Positions 26,732-37,306 of a stretch of DNA of 64,000 nt are shown piece after piece. The notes beneath the pieces are model-generated. The model did not search any database. It saw nothing but the letters and a program-made list of their open reading frames with translations, and was not told the DNA's origin. The stretch is from positions 1,550,001 through 1,614,000 of the forward strand of contig NZ_CP080998.1 in the NCBI RefSeq assembly GCF_019645835.1. Direction: 5' to 3'. The stretch comes from Mycolicibacterium holsaticum DSM 44478 = JCM 12374. Its GTDB lineage: Bacteria; Actinomycetota; Actinomycetes; Mycobacteriales; Mycobacteriaceae. Position numbers and translations under genes: made by a program. Each line of letters begins with the position of its first letter. The stretch's first letter is position 1.

Positions 26732-27024
26732 TGCCTCGGCGCGGCAGGCCTGCACGACGGCGACCGGCACCGCCTGTGCCGTCACCGCGCCGCATCGAGG
26801 TGGGCCCGGACGGCTATGAATACGAAGTTCGCCCGGTCCCCGGCTCACGTGCCACGAAGATCTACCGTTGTCCGGGGTGTGACCATGAAATCCACGTCGG
26901 CACAGCACATTTGGTGGTTTTTCCGGCTGACGGTGGCGAGCAGGCCGTCGATGACCGCAGGCATTGGCATACGCCGTGCTGGACGCACCGGGATACGCGC
27001 GGCCCGACGCGCAAGTGGTCTTAG
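26731..27024 (+). CDS. Small zinc-ribbon protein (Rv1322-like)
   Basis: 97-residue basic protein. An Arg/Pro-rich N-terminus (PRRGRPARRRPAPP) leads into a probable metal-binding module with CPGC and, 30 residues later, HWHTPCW. The family always follows nucS in mycobacteria, so a role in DNA repair is possible, but nothing in the sequence proves it. Its ATG overlaps the nucS stop by one base and its stop overlaps the convergent epimerase gene by 4 bases. Confidence 0.85.
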   Translation: MPRRGRPARRRPAPPVPSPRRIEVGPDGYEYEVRPVPGSRATKIYRCPGCDHEIHVGTAHLVVFPADGGEQAVDDRRHWHTPCWTHRDTRGPTRKWS

Positions 27025-27491
27025 TCGTCCCCGGCGGGCTCGACCAGCTCGACGAGCACCCCGCCGGCATCCTTGGGATGGATGAAGTTGATCCGGGAAT
27101 TCGCGGTCCCGCGTCGGGGCGCGTCATAGATCAGCCGCACACCGTCGGCGCGCAGCCGCTCGGAAAGTGCGTCGAGGTCGCTGACCCGATATGCCATCTG
27201 CTGCAGCCCGGGGCCGCGCTTGTCGAGGAACTTCGCGATGGTCGAGGTCTCGTCGAGCGGAGCCATCAGCTGGATCTGTGCGCTGCCGACGGGGGCGCCC
27301 CGCACGGACAGCATGGCTTCGCGCACGCCCTGGTCCTCGTTGATCTCCTCGTGCAGAACGATCATTCCCAGGTGGTCGTGGTACCACTTGATGGCGGCGT
27401 CCAGATCGGGCACCGCGATCCCGACATGGTCGATGGCGGTCACCAGCGCACTCGCGAGGGCCGGACGGGCATCAACCTGTTCGGTGGTCAT
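27021..27491 (-). CDS. mce: Methylmalonyl-CoA epimerase
   Basis: 156-residue vicinal-oxygen-chelate enzyme that converts (S)- to (R)-methylmalonyl-CoA, linking propionyl-CoA from odd-chain and cholesterol breakdown to the B12-dependent mutase. IDHVGIAVPDLDAAIKWY holds the first metal-binding histidine; INFIHPKDAGGVLVELVEP holds the second histidine and the terminal glutamate. I took the ATG at 27491 (MTTEQVDARP), which matches Rv1322A; the open frame extends 17 codons upstream. It diverges from fadA4 across 83 bases. Confidence 0.94.
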   Translation of the reverse strand: MTTEQVDARPALASALVTAIDHVGIAVPDLDAAIKWYHDHLGMIVLHEEINEDQGVREAMLSVRGAPVGSAQIQLMAPLDETSTIAKFLDKRGPGLQQMAYRVSDLDALSERLRADGVRLIYDAPRRGTANSRINFIHPKDAGGVLVELVEPAGDD

Positions 27492-27574
27492 AACGTAACG
27501 GTAACCTTGAGACAGATGATTGCGGAATGTGTCATGGGCCACATATGTGTGTACCCCGTGCCGAGAGGATTCAA

Positions 27575-28756
27575 ATGACTACGTCGGTGATTGTTGCTGG
27601 GGCGCGCACTCCGGTAGGCAAGCTCATGGGTTCGCTGAAGGACTTTTCCGGCAGCGACCTCGGCGGTATTGCGATCGCCGGTGCGCTGGAGAAGGCCAAG
27701 ATTCCGGCCTCCGCGGTCGAATACGTGATCATGGGCCAGGTGCTCACCGCGGGTGCCGGGCAGATGCCGGCCCGGCAGGCCGCGATCGCCGGGGGCATCG
27801 GCTGGGATGTGCCCTCGCTGACCATCAACAAGATGTGCCTGTCCGGGATCGATGCGATCGCATTGGCCGATCAGCTGATCCGGGCCGGGGAGTTCGACGT
27901 GGTGGTCGCCGGGGGACAGGAGTCGATGACGCAGGCGCCGCACCTGCTGATGAACAGCCGCGCGGGCTACAAGTACGGCGACGTCACGGCGTTGGACCAC
28001 ATGGCCTACGACGGCCTGCACGACGTGTTCACCGACCAACCGATGGGCGCGCTTACCGAGCAGCGCAACGACGTCGACCAGTTCACTCGTGCCGAGCAGG
28101 ACGAGTTCGCTGCGCGCTCACACCAAAAGGCCGCTGCGGCATGGAAAGACGGTGTCTACGCCGACGAGGTGGTGCCCGTACAGATTCCGCAGCGCAAGGG
28201 TGACCCGATCGAGTTCGCCGAGGACGAGGGCATCCGGGCCAACACCACGGCCGAGTCGTTGGCGGGTCTGAAGCCCGCGTTCCGCAAGGACGGCACCATC
28301 ACCGCCGGGTCCGCGTCGCAGATCTCCGACGGCGCCGCAGCGGTCGTGGTGATGAACAAGGACAAGGCCGTCGAGATGGGCCTCACCTGGCTGGTCGAGA
28401 TCGGCGCCCACGGTGTGGTCGCGGGCCCCGATTCCACGCTGCAGTCGCAGCCGGCGAACGCGATCAAGAAGGCGATCGCCCGCGAGGGCATTTCCGTCGA
28501 TCAACTCGACGTCATCGAGATCAACGAGGCGTTCTCCGCGGTGTCGCTGGCCTCGGCCAAGGAACTCGGCGTGGACCTGGACAAGGTTAACGTCAACGGC
28601 GGCGCGATCGCGATCGGGCATCCGATCGGTATGTCGGGGGCGCGGATCACCCTGCACGCGGCTCTCGAGCTGGCGCGACGCGGTTCCGGTTACGCCGTGG
28701 CCGCACTGTGCGGCGCCGGCGGGCAGGGCGACGCGCTGGTTCTGCGCGCCGGATAG
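27575..28756 (+). CDS. fadA4: Acetyl-CoA acetyltransferase (thiolase)
   Basis: 393-residue thiolase making acetoacetyl-CoA from two acetyl-CoA or cleaving it in reverse. The nucleophilic cysteine lies in [13 protein letters not shown], the histidine in [16 protein letters not shown], and the second cysteine in [12 protein letters not shown]. The ATG at 27575 has a GAGAGGA ribosome site 6 bases upstream and matches the M. tuberculosis FadA4 start. The gene sits opposite the methylmalonyl-CoA epimerase, as Rv1323 and Rv1322A do. Confidence 0.95.
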   Translation: MTTSVIVAGARTPVGKLMGSLKDFSGSDLGGIAIAGALEKAKIPASAVEYVIMGQVLTAGAGQMPARQAAIAGGIGWDVPSLTINKMCLSGIDAIALADQLIRAGEFDVVVAGGQESMTQAPHLLMNSRAGYKYGDVTALDHMAYDGLHDVFTDQPMGALTEQRNDVDQFTRAEQDEFAARSHQKAAAAWKDGVYADEVVPVQIPQRKGDPIEFAEDEGIRANTTAESLAGLKPAFRKDGTITAGSASQISDGAAAVVVMNKDKAVEMGLTWLVEIGAHGVVAGPDSTLQSQPANAIKKAIAREGISVDQLDVIEINEAFSAVSLASAKELGVDLDKVNVNGGAIAIGHPIGMSGARITLHAALELARRGSGYAVAALCGAGGQGDALVLRAG

Positions 28757-28800
28757 CCGCCTACGACGCTGCGTAGTATTTCCTGCGGGTTTCCGGCACA

Positions 28801-29184
28801 ATGGCGGCCATGACGCGCGCCTTCGACCCTCGATCCGTCGCTCGATGGTTCCGGTTCGTCGCCCTGCTCGAGGCGGTGAGCTGGGCCGGACTGCTGGTCG
28901 GGATGTACTTCAAGTATCTCGGCACGCCCCGGACGGAGATCGGGGTGAAGGTCTTCGGGCCGGCGCACGGGGCCATCTTCGTGGCGTTCGTCGCGGTCGG
29001 CGTACTGGCCGGGCTGACGTTCAAGTGGACGTACGGGACCTGGTTGCTGGCGCTGCTGTCCAGCATCGGGCCGATGTGCAGTGTGATCTTCCTCATATGG
29101 GCCGATCGCACCGGCCGAATCAGCGTCGGCGCGCCCATCGGGCCGGTTGCGCAACCGGGCCTGACCGCACCCGAATCGACGTGA
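28801..29184 (+). CDS. DUF3817 family membrane protein
   Basis: 127-residue protein with three hydrophobic helices (SVARWFRFVALLEAVSWAGLLVGM, AHGAIFVAFVAVGVLAGLTFKW and WLLALLSSIGPMCSVIFLIWAD) and a soluble tail. FRFVALLEAVSW and PAHGAIFVAFV are typical of DUF3817. A second member of the same family (Rv1342c-like) is encoded at 53139-53477. Function unknown. The ATG at 28810 (MTRAFD) is an alternative start. It lies between fadA4 and the thioredoxin-like gene. Confidence 0.8.
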   Translation: MAAMTRAFDPRSVARWFRFVALLEAVSWAGLLVGMYFKYLGTPRTEIGVKVFGPAHGAIFVAFVAVGVLAGLTFKWTYGTWLLALLSSIGPMCSVIFLIWADRTGRISVGAPIGPVAQPGLTAPEST

Positions 29185-29196
29185 CAGACTTGTAGC

Positions 29197-30090
29197 GTGA
29201 CTCGTCCCCGACCTTCAGTTGCGGCCTCGATGGCCGGTGCGGTTGACCTGTCGGCGCTCAAGCAGCGGGCGTCGGCTGGCGACGGCGGTGCGGCAGCCCC
29301 GTCCGGTGGTGTGGAGATCACCGAGGCCAACCTCGAAGCCGAAGTGCTGGTTCGGTCCAGCCAGGTACCCGTCGTCGTACTGCTGTGGTCGCCACGCAGC
29401 GACGCCAGCATCCAACTCGGTGATGCGCTGGCCAGTCTCGCGGCCGCCGACGGCGGTACGTGGTCGCTGGCCACGGTCAACGTCGACGTCGTACCGCGCG
29501 TGGCGCAGATGTTCGGTGTGCAGGCCATCCCCACGGTGGTGGCGCTGGGCGCCGGCCAACCCCTGTCGAGTTTCCAGGGCGTGCAGCCACCCGAGCAGCT
29601 ACGCCAGTGGATCGATTCGCTGCTGAACGCGGTCGCCGGCAAGCTGCCCGGCGACGGTGATCCCGACCAACCCGAGCAGGTCGACCCGGAGCTCGCGCAG
29701 GCACGGGCCCACTTGGACGCGGGCGACTTCGACGCGGCGGGCAAGGCCTATCAGGCGATCCTGGACGCCAACCCCGGGCACGCCGAGGCCAAGGGCGCGG
29801 TGCGCCAGATCGGCTTCCTTCAGCGTGCGACGGCGCGCGCACCCGGCGCGGTCGTCGCCGCCGACGCCCAACCGGACGATATCGAGTTGGCCTTCGCGGC
29901 CGCCGACGTCGAGATCCTGCAACAGAACGTCGGCGCGGCCTTCGACCGGCTGGTCGGTTTGGTCCAGCGGACGGCCGGCGACGACCGCGCCAAGGTGCGC
30001 ACGCGCCTCGTCGAGCTGTTCGAGCTCTTCGACCCCGCCGATCCCGAGGTGATCGCGGGCCGGCGCAAGCTCGCCAACGCGCTGTACTGA
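29197..30090 (+). CDS. Thioredoxin-fold/TPR protein without redox cysteines (Rv1324-like)
   Basis: 297-residue protein with a thioredoxin fold (about residues 45-145: VPVVVLLWSPRSDAS, VQAIPTVVALGAGQPLSSFQG) and a C-terminal helical repeat domain (ARAHLDAGDFDAAGKAYQAIL) like YbbN/CnoX chaperedoxins. The usual WCxxC site reads WSPRSDAS, and the protein has no cysteine at all, so it cannot act as an oxidoreductase; a holdase or adaptor role is more likely. M. tuberculosis Rv1324 keeps one cysteine there. The start is GTG. It converges on glgB. Confidence 0.88.
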   Translation: MTRPRPSVAASMAGAVDLSALKQRASAGDGGAAAPSGGVEITEANLEAEVLVRSSQVPVVVLLWSPRSDASIQLGDALASLAAADGGTWSLATVNVDVVPRVAQMFGVQAIPTVVALGAGQPLSSFQGVQPPEQLRQWIDSLLNAVAGKLPGDGDPDQPEQVDPELAQARAHLDAGDFDAAGKAYQAILDANPGHAEAKGAVRQIGFLQRATARAPGAVVAADAQPDDIELAFAAADVEILQQNVGAAFDRLVGLVQRTAGDDRAKVRTRLVELFELFDPADPEVIAGRRKLANALY

Positions 30091-30102
30091 GTTAGCGGGT
30101 CT

Positions 30103-30164
30103 AGTGTGCGACCAGATCGACAATTCGCCCGGATCCGGCCGAAACTACGATCTGACTGCACACT
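30103..30164. terminator. Long inverted repeat between convergent genes, probable bidirectional terminator
   Basis: AGTGTGC-GAC-CAGATCG at 30103-30119 pairs with CGATCTG-ACT-GCACACT at 30148-30164: 14 of 17 positions match, with a 3-base internal loop. The 28-base apex contains a GGATCC core. It lies between the stops of the thioredoxin-like gene and glgB. No T tract follows, as usual for mycobacterial terminators. Confidence 0.6.
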
Positions 30165-30187
30165 CGGCCGGCCACAGGGGCGAAAAG

Positions 30188-32404
30188 TCAGGCGGGCTCG
30201 AACCACAGGGCGGCCAGCGGCGGTAGCACCATGACCGCCGAGGCGGGCCGGCCGTGCCACGGCTCGTCGGTCGCCTCGACCGCACCGTAGTTGCCGATAC
30301 CCGCGCCGTTGTAGATGTCAGCGTCGGTGTTGAGCACCTCGCGCCACGTGCCGGTGTGCGGCAGGCCCAGCCGGTAGCGGGTGTGCTCGGCGCCGGAGAA
30401 GTTGAAGACGCAGGCCATCACGGAGCCGTCGTCGCCGTAGCGCAGGAAGCTCAGCACGTTGTTGGCCGAGTCGTTGGCGTCGATCCAGGAGTAGCCCTCC
30501 GGGCTGGTGTCGCGCGACCACAGCGCCCGCCTGCTGGCGTAGATGGCGTTCATGTCCTGCACCATGCGCTGAATACCGGTCGAGTAGCTGTTCTCGTCGA
30601 GCTGATACCAGTCGACCCCGCGTTCTTCCGACCACTCGGCGCGCTGACCGAAATCCTGGCCCATGAACAACAGTTGTTTGCCCGGATGCGCCCACTGGTA
30701 GGCCAGCAGGCCGCGCAGCCCCGCCGCCTTGACGTGATCGTTGCCTGGCATCCGGCCCCACAGCGTGCCCTTGCCGTGCACCACCTCGTCGTGGCTGATC
30801 GGCAGCACGTAGTTCTCGCTGAACGCATACAGCATCGAGAACGTGATCTCGTGGTGGTGATAGCTGCGGTGGATCGGGTCACGCTTGATGAACTCCAGGG
30901 TGTCGTTCATCCAGCCCATGTTCCACTTCATCGAGAAGCCAAGACCGCCAAGGTTTGTCGCCCGGGTGACGCCCGGCCACGATGTCGACTCTTCCGCGAC
31001 GGTCACGATGCCGGGGGCGGACTTGTGCAGGGTCGCGTTCATCTCCTGCAGGAACTGCACCGCTTCGAGGTTCTCCCGGCCGCCGTAGATGTTGGGCGTC
31101 CAGCCGCCTTCGGGGCGTGAGTAATCCAGGTACAGCATGGATGCGACCGCGTCGACGCGCAGGCCGTCGATGTGGAACTCGTGGCACCAGTACAGCGCGT
31201 TGGCGACCAGGAAGTTGCGCACTTCGGCGCGGCCGAAGTCGAACACATATGTGCCCCAGTCGAGTTGCTCGCCGCGCCGCGGATCGGAGTGCTCGTAGAG
31301 CGCAGTACCGTCGAACCGGCCCAGCGCCCACGCGTCCTTGGGGAAGTGGGCGGGCACCCAGTCCATGATCACTCCGATGCCGGCCTGGTGGAGGGTGTCG
31401 ACGAGGTGGCGGAACTCGTCGGGTGTGCCGAGCCGTGACGTCGGCGCATAGTACGAGGTCACCTGGTAGCCCCACGAACCACCGAACGGATGTTCGGCCA
31501 CCGGCATCAGCTCGACATGCGTGAAGCCCTGGGACACCACGTATTCGGTGAGTTGGTCGGCCAGTTCGCGGTATGTCAGCCCCGGCCGCCACGACATGAG
31601 GTGCACTTCGTAGGTGCTCATCGGCTCGAAGACCGGGTTCTGCTCGGCCCGCCGGGTCATCCACTCGTCGTCGGCCCACCGATACTCGCTGTGCGTCACC
31701 TTCGACGCCGTCTGGGGCGGCACCTCGGTGGCGAACGCCATCGGATCGGCACGGTCGCTGATCGAACCGTCGGCGCCGTGTATCCGGAACTTGTACAGGC
31801 CGCCGACCTCGAAACCTGGCCAGAACAGCTCCCACACCCCGGTGGAGCCCAGCACCCGCAGTTGGGCTTCGGTGCCGTCCCAGTGGTTGAAATCGCCGAT
31901 CAGGCTGACGCCCTTGGCGTTCGGTGCCCACACCGCAAAGGAGACGCCGTCGACCGCACCGTCGGCCGTGGTGAATCGGCGCGGGTGCGCACCCAGCACC
32001 TCCCAGAGCCGCTCGTGGCGGCCCTCGGCGAACAGGTGCAGGTCGATTTCGCCGAGGGTGGGCAGGAACCGGTACGCGTCGGCGACGACGTGCCGGTGAA
32101 CCTTGCCGTCGCCGCCGGCATAGCTCACCTCGAGGCGGTAGTCGACCAGGTCGGTGAACGGCAACGCGACCGCGAACAGCCCGGCCTCGATATGGGTGAA
32201 CGCATATCGTTCACCCCCGATCAGCGCGGCCACCTCCAGCGCGTGCGGCCGGTAGGCCCGGATGACGGTGTGGTCGCCGTACTCGTGGGCGCCCAGAACC
32301 GAATGCGGATCATGGTGTTCACCGGCCAGCAGCCGGTTGAGGTCGGCGGTGTGCGGCCGCAAATGCGGGCTGGTCCGCGGATTGGTCTGCGTCATTGTGT
32401 TCAC
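30188..32404 (-). CDS. glgB: 1,4-alpha-glucan branching enzyme
   Basis: 738-residue GH13 enzyme that inserts alpha-1,6 branches in glycogen and capsular alpha-glucan. An N-terminal CBM48-like module (about 30-250) precedes the barrel. [17 protein letters not shown] holds the nucleophile Asp, [14 protein letters not shown] the acid Glu, and [18 protein letters not shown] the third carboxylate. The GTG at 32404 overlaps the glgE stop (GTGA), so translation is coupled; an ATG three codons later is an alternative. With GlgE it completes the trehalose-derived alpha-glucan route. Confidence 0.96.
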   Translation of the reverse strand: MNTMTQTNPRTSPHLRPHTADLNRLLAGEHHDPHSVLGAHEYGDHTVIRAYRPHALEVAALIGGERYAFTHIEAGLFAVALPFTDLVDYRLEVSYAGGDGKVHRHVVADAYRFLPTLGEIDLHLFAEGRHERLWEVLGAHPRRFTTADGAVDGVSFAVWAPNAKGVSLIGDFNHWDGTEAQLRVLGSTGVWELFWPGFEVGGLYKFRIHGADGSISDRADPMAFATEVPPQTASKVTHSEYRWADDEWMTRRAEQNPVFEPMSTYEVHLMSWRPGLTYRELADQLTEYVVSQGFTHVELMPVAEHPFGGSWGYQVTSYYAPTSRLGTPDEFRHLVDTLHQAGIGVIMDWVPAHFPKDAWALGRFDGTALYEHSDPRRGEQLDWGTYVFDFGRAEVRNFLVANALYWCHEFHIDGLRVDAVASMLYLDYSRPEGGWTPNIYGGRENLEAVQFLQEMNATLHKSAPGIVTVAEESTSWPGVTRATNLGGLGFSMKWNMGWMNDTLEFIKRDPIHRSYHHHEITFSMLYAFSENYVLPISHDEVVHGKGTLWGRMPGNDHVKAAGLRGLLAYQWAHPGKQLLFMGQDFGQRAEWSEERGVDWYQLDENSYSTGIQRMVQDMNAIYASRRALWSRDTSPEGYSWIDANDSANNVLSFLRYGDDGSVMACVFNFSGAEHTRYRLGLPHTGTWREVLNTDADIYNGAGIGNYGAVEATDEPWHGRPASAVMVLPPLAALWFEPA

Positions 32405-34497
32405 TCCCTACGCAGCAGGTTCAGTCGATGCTCCGGCGCGACCTGCGGCATGTTCAGCACGTGCGCCACGGCCCTGGCCGGATCGATACGGACGTAATTG
32501 GCTTGGCCCCATTGGTATTCCTCGCCGGTGATCTCGTCGCGCACCCAGAACCGGTCGTGCGGTTCCATGCCCAAAGCGGCCATGTCGAGCCACAAGGTGG
32601 CCTCTTCGGGGCCGAACGGGTTGAGCGTCACCACCACGAGCACCTGGTCGCCGGTCGCCGGATCGAACTTGCTGTACGCGAGCAGCGCGTCGTTGTCGGG
32701 ATGATGGAACCTGATGGTGCGCAGCTGATGTAATGCCGGGTGGACCCGCCGAATCTCGTTGAGCTGGGTCAAAAACGGCTCCAACGACACCTCGTCGGCC
32801 AAGGCGGCGTCGAAGTCGCGCGGACGCAACTCGTACTTCTCGGAGTGCAGGTACTCCTCGCTGCCTTCGCGCACGGGCCGGTGTTCGAACAGTTCGTAGC
32901 CCGAGTACACCCCCCACGAGGGGCTCATCGTCGACGCCAGCACCGCCCGGATCGCGAACATGCCGGGCCCGCCGTGTTGCAGGCTCTCATGCAGGATGTC
33001 GGGGGTGTTGACGAACAGGTTGGGCCGCGCATAGTCGGCATGTTCCGCGATCTGCCGGCCGAACTCGATCAGCTCCCACTTCGCGGTGCGCCAGGTGAAG
33101 TACGTGTAGGACTGGGTGAAACCGAGTTTGGCCAGCCCGTACAACCGGGCCGGACGGGTGAACGCCTCGGACAAAAACAGCACGTCGGGATCGCTGTTCT
33201 TCACCTCGCCGATCAGCCAGGCCCAGAAGTCCGGCGGTTTGGTGTGCGGGTTGTCGACCCGGAACACCTTGACGCCGTGGGAGATCCAGAACCGCACCAC
33301 GCGTAGAACTTCCTGGTACAGCCCGGCGGGATCGTTGTCGAAATTGAGCGGGTAGATGTCCTGGTACTTCTTCGGCGGGTTCTCCGCGTAGGCGATGGTG
33401 CCGTCGGGCAACACGGTGAACCACTCGGGATGCTCACGCGCCCAAGGGTGATCGGGTGCGGTCTGCAAGGCCAGATCCAGCGCTACCTCCATGCCCTCAT
33501 CGCGGGCGGCGGCGACGAAATCGTCAAAATCCTCGATGGTGCCCAGCTTCGGATGGACCGCGTCGTGCCCGCCCTCGTCGCTGCCGATCGCCCACGGGGA
33601 GCCGACGTCGTTGGGTGCTGCGGTCACGCTGTTGTTGGGGCCCTTGCGGTGCACCTTGCCGATCGGATGGATCGGCGGCAGGTACACCACGTCAAAACCC
33701 ATCCGCGCGATGCGCGCCAGCGCCTTGGTCGCCGTGGCGAACGTGCCGTGCACGGGGTTGCCGCTGGCGTCCCACCCGCCCGTCGACCGCGGAAACATCT
33801 CATACCAGGCGCTGAACCTCGCCAGCGGGCGGTCGACCCACACGCCGTACCGGCTGCCGCGGGTCACCAGTTCGCGCAGCGGATAACGCGCCAGCAGCTC
33901 GGTCACCTCCGGGGACAGCGCCGCGCCCGCGCGGGTGAACGGATCACCCGGTTCGCGCAGCCGGGCGGCCGCGTCGATCAGCGGGAAACGCGACTGCCTC
34001 GGCACTCCGGCGGCGGCGCGCTCTAGCAATCCGGCACCGACCAACAGGTCGTTGGACAGCTCGGCCTCGCTCTGGCCGGCATCCAGCTTGGCGGTGACGT
34101 TCTTGTGCCACGTCGCGATGGGATCACCCCAGCCGTCGACCCGGAACGTCCACAGGCCGACCGCGTCGGGGGTGAACTGCCCGTGGAACACATCCGGGGT
34201 CGGACCAGTCGACATGGGCAGCAGCTGCGGTTTGATGCGCGAGGCCGGGGTGACGACTTCCTCGATGGGCACGGGTTCGGCGGTCCGTTCCAGGCCGGGC
34301 GGGTCGCTGACGAGCTTGGGATAGGCCGTGCCGTGGTAGCGCACGACCAGCGTGGCAGCGACGGCGTCGTGGCCCTCGCGCCACACCGTCGCCGTCACCG
34401 GCACGATTTCGCCGACCACGGCCTTGGCCGGGTAGCGACCACCGGAAATGACAGGTGCGACGTCGTCGATTGCGATCCGACCGGTCACCCCTACCAC
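32401..34497 (-). CDS. glgE: Maltose-1-phosphate maltosyltransferase
   Basis: 698-residue GH13 enzyme that extends alpha-1,4-glucan with maltose-1-phosphate, the final step of the trehalose-TreS-Pep2-GlgE pathway. Asp415 ([11 protein letters not shown]) is the predicted nucleophile and Glu444 (FLSEAFTRP) the acid/base. The N-terminal beta-rich domain starts at [20 protein letters not shown]. In M. tuberculosis GlgE loss causes toxic maltose-1-phosphate build-up. It heads the glgE-glgB operon and diverges from glgP across 178 bases, so synthesis and breakdown genes share one control region. Confidence 0.97.
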   Translation of the reverse strand: MVGVTGRIAIDDVAPVISGGRYPAKAVVGEIVPVTATVWREGHDAVAATLVVRYHGTAYPKLVSDPPGLERTAEPVPIEEVVTPASRIKPQLLPMSTGPTPDVFHGQFTPDAVGLWTFRVDGWGDPIATWHKNVTAKLDAGQSEAELSNDLLVGAGLLERAAAGVPRQSRFPLIDAAARLREPGDPFTRAGAALSPEVTELLARYPLRELVTRGSRYGVWVDRPLARFSAWYEMFPRSTGGWDASGNPVHGTFATATKALARIARMGFDVVYLPPIHPIGKVHRKGPNNSVTAAPNDVGSPWAIGSDEGGHDAVHPKLGTIEDFDDFVAAARDEGMEVALDLALQTAPDHPWAREHPEWFTVLPDGTIAYAENPPKKYQDIYPLNFDNDPAGLYQEVLRVVRFWISHGVKVFRVDNPHTKPPDFWAWLIGEVKNSDPDVLFLSEAFTRPARLYGLAKLGFTQSYTYFTWRTAKWELIEFGRQIAEHADYARPNLFVNTPDILHESLQHGGPGMFAIRAVLASTMSPSWGVYSGYELFEHRPVREGSEEYLHSEKYELRPRDFDAALADEVSLEPFLTQLNEIRRVHPALHQLRTIRFHHPDNDALLAYSKFDPATGDQVLVVVTLNPFGPEEATLWLDMAALGMEPHDRFWVRDEITGEEYQWGQANYVRIDPARAVAHVLNMPQVAPEHRLNLLRRE

Positions 34498-34675
34498 TCC
34501 TTACATTCGTGGACGTTGCGTCCTCGGCACCGCCAGGTCTGGTCGTCGTCGTGCAGAGCCTCGAGAACTTCCTGGCCGCCCTATACCCACCGTAATGCGC
34601 GGCCCAACCCCCCGCGCCGAAGCGATCGGGGTTCGAAGACTGCACCAGCGGGAAAGATCAGTAAGGTTGACTCGC

Positions 34676-37306
34676 GTGAAAGCCCTGAGACGGTTCACCG
34701 TGCGCGCCCACCTTCCCGATCGGATGGCCGCGCTCGAACGGCTGTCGATCAACCTGCGCTGGACGTGGGACAAGCCCACGCAGGATCTGTTCGCCGCCAT
34801 CGACGAGGAGCTGTGGCGGCAGGTCGGTTGCGACCCGGTGGCGCTGCTGGGCCAGGTCAGCCCGAAGCGCCTCGACGAATTGGCCGTCGACGAATCGTTT
34901 CTGGGTCGCCTCGACGCGCTCGTGGCCGATCTCGACGAATATTTGACCCGCCCGCTGTGGTATCAGCAACAGATCGAACGCGGCGCCGAACTGCCCAACG
35001 GGATCGCCTACTTTTCGATGGAGTTCGGCGTCGCCGAGGTGCTGCCCAACTACTCCGGCGGCCTGGGCATCCTGGCCGGCGACCACCTCAAGTCCGCCTC
35101 CGACCTGGGCCTGCCGCTGATCGCGGTCGGCCTGTTGTACCGCTCGGGGTACTTCCGCCAGTCGCTGACCGCCGACGGCTGGCAGCACGAGAGCTACCCG
35201 TCGCTGGATCCGCAGGGCCTTCCGCTTCGACAGCTCACCGACGGCAGCGGCCGTCCCGTACTCGTCGACCTGGCGATACCCGAGGGCAACCAGCTGCGCG
35301 CCCGGGTCTGGGTCGCCCAGGTGGGCCGAATTCCGTTGCTGCTGTTGGATTCCGATATTCCCGAAAATGCCCACGGCCTGCGCGGGGTGACCGACCGGCT
35401 CTACGGCGGCGACCAGGAACACCGGATCAAACAGGAGATCCTGGCCGGCATCGGCGGCGTGCGCGCAATCCGGGCGTTCATCGAACTGGAGGGCCGGGCC
35501 GCCCCGGAGGTGTTCCACATGAACGAGGGACACGCCGGGTTCCTCGGTGTCGAGCGCATCCGCGAGCTCATCGACGCCGGGCTGGACTTCGACACCGCGG
35601 TGACGGTGGTGCGGTCCTCCACGGTGTTCACCACCCACACGCCGGTGCCCGCGGGCATCGACCGGTTCCCGGTGGAGATGGTCCGGCGTTATTTCGGCGG
35701 CGCCGACGAGCCGCGGCCGGACGGGTCGCCGGATGCCGCCTCGCGACTTCTGCCCGGGGTTCCGCTGGACCGCATCATCGCGTTCGGCGCGGAAGACGAT
35801 CCGTCGAAGTTCAACATGGCGCACATGGGTCTGCGATTGGCGCAGCGGGCCAACGGCGTATCGCTGTTGCACGGCAAGGTCAGCCGCCACATGTTCAACG
35901 AGTTGTGGGCGGGGTTCGACCCCAGCGAGGTGCCGATCGGCTCGATCACCAACGGTGTGCACGCACCGACGTGGGCGGCGCGGGAGTGGCTGGAACTGGG
36001 TCGCGAAATGATCGGTGCCAACTCGCGTGGGGAGCCCGCGGTGTGGGAGCCCGAGGTGTGGCAGCGGCTGCACCAGGTCGACGCCGGGCACATCTGGTGG
36101 ATCCGCTCACAGCTGCGCAGACAGCTGGTCGAAGACGTGCGCGCGCGGCTGCGCCGGTCGTGGACCGAGCGCGGCGCCGCCGATGCTGAATTGGGTTGGA
36201 TCGCAACAGCGTTCGACCCCAACGCGCTGACCATCGGATTCGCCAGGCGGGTACCGACGTACAAGCGGCTGACGCTGATGCTGCGCGACCCTGAACGTCT
36301 GGAGCGGCTGTTGCTCGACGAGCAGCGGCCGATCCAGCTGATCGTGGCGGGTAAGTCCCATCCCGCCGACGACGGTGGCAAGGCGCTGATTCAACAGGTG
36401 GTGAAGTTCGCCGACCGGCCCGAGGTGCGGCACCGTATCGCGTTTCTGCCCGACTACGACATGTCGATGGCCCGCCAGCTGTACTGGGGATGCGATGTGT
36501 GGCTGAACAATCCGCTGCGGCCGCTGGAGGCGTGCGGAACGTCGGGGATGAAGAGCGCGCTCAACGGCGGGCTGAACCTGTCGATCCGCGACGGCTGGTG
36601 GGACGAGTGGTACGACGGCGAAAACGGTTGGGAGATACCGACTGCCAACGGGCTGGCCGACGAGGGTCGACGCGATGACCTCGAGGCGGCCGCCCTCTAC
36701 GATCTGCTCGAACAGGCCGTCGCGCCGAAGTTCTACGACCGCGACGAGCACGGCGTACCCGCCCGTTGGGTCGAGATGGTGCGGCACACGCTGATCGCGC
36801 TCGGGCCAAAAGTGCTGGCGTCGCGCATGGTTCGCGACTACACCGAGAAGTACTACGCGCCCGCGGCGCAGTCCGTGCGCAAGACAGTGCAACCCGGAGC
36901 CGACGGTGAACCGTTCGGCGCGGCCCGCGACCTGGCGGCCTACCGCGGGCGCGCCGAGGAGGCCTGGCCGAAGGTTCAGATCACCGACGTCGACAGCTCC
37001 GGGCTGCCGGACACCCCGCTGCTCGGCTCTGAGCTCACCTTGACCGCGAAGGTGCAGCTCGCCGACCTGCGACCCGAGGAGGTGACCGTGCAGGCCGTGC
37101 TGGGCCGCGTCGACGCGAGCGACACGCTGGTGGATCCGGTGACGGTCCCGATGCAGCACACGGGCACCGCCGACGGTGGCAACGTGACGTTCTCGACCAC
37201 CACGCCGCTGCCGGTCGCCGGGCCGGTCGGGTACACGGTGCGGGTGCTGCCGCACCACCCGCTGCTGGCCGGCGACAACGAGCTCGGCCTCGTCACCTCC
37301 GCGTGA
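34676..37306 (+). CDS. glgP: Glycogen/alpha-glucan phosphorylase
   Basis: 876-residue pyridoxal-phosphate enzyme releasing glucose-1-phosphate from alpha-glucans. IAYFSMEFGVAEVLPNYSGGLGILAGDHLKSASD, VGFARRVPTYKR-type substrate loop (IGFARRVPTYKRLTLML) and the PLP lysine in EACGTSGMKSALNGG are all present. I used the GTG at 34676 because it gives the family start MKALRRFTVRAHLPDR and is preceded by a -10-like TAAGGT at 34662-34667; the open frame extends 76 codons upstream over the glgE promoter region. The last bases overlap the next gene (GTGA). Confidence 0.96.
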   Translation: MKALRRFTVRAHLPDRMAALERLSINLRWTWDKPTQDLFAAIDEELWRQVGCDPVALLGQVSPKRLDELAVDESFLGRLDALVADLDEYLTRPLWYQQQIERGAELPNGIAYFSMEFGVAEVLPNYSGGLGILAGDHLKSASDLGLPLIAVGLLYRSGYFRQSLTADGWQHESYPSLDPQGLPLRQLTDGSGRPVLVDLAIPEGNQLRARVWVAQVGRIPLLLLDSDIPENAHGLRGVTDRLYGGDQEHRIKQEILAGIGGVRAIRAFIELEGRAAPEVFHMNEGHAGFLGVERIRELIDAGLDFDTAVTVVRSSTVFTTHTPVPAGIDRFPVEMVRRYFGGADEPRPDGSPDAASRLLPGVPLDRIIAFGAEDDPSKFNMAHMGLRLAQRANGVSLLHGKVSRHMFNELWAGFDPSEVPIGSITNGVHAPTWAAREWLELGREMIGANSRGEPAVWEPEVWQRLHQVDAGHIWWIRSQLRRQLVEDVRARLRRSWTERGAADAELGWIATAFDPNALTIGFARRVPTYKRLTLMLRDPERLERLLLDEQRPIQLIVAGKSHPADDGGKALIQQVVKFADRPEVRHRIAFLPDYDMSMARQLYWGCDVWLNNPLRPLEACGTSGMKSALNGGLNLSIRDGWWDEWYDGENGWEIPTANGLADEGRRDDLEAAALYDLLEQAVAPKFYDRDEHGVPARWVEMVRHTLIALGPKVLASRMVRDYTEKYYAPAAQSVRKTVQPGADGEPFGAARDLAAYRGRAEEAWPKVQITDVDSSGLPDTPLLGSELTLTAKVQLADLRPEEVTVQAVLGRVDASDTLVDPVTVPMQHTGTADGGNVTFSTTTPLPVAGPVGYTVRVLPHHPLLAGDNELGLVTSA

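Noticed and set aside
34105..36189. 694-codon frame in an alternative phase over glgE/glgP
   Set aside because: It overlaps both glgE and glgP, which match their families throughout; the translation is Arg/Gly-rich without motifs.
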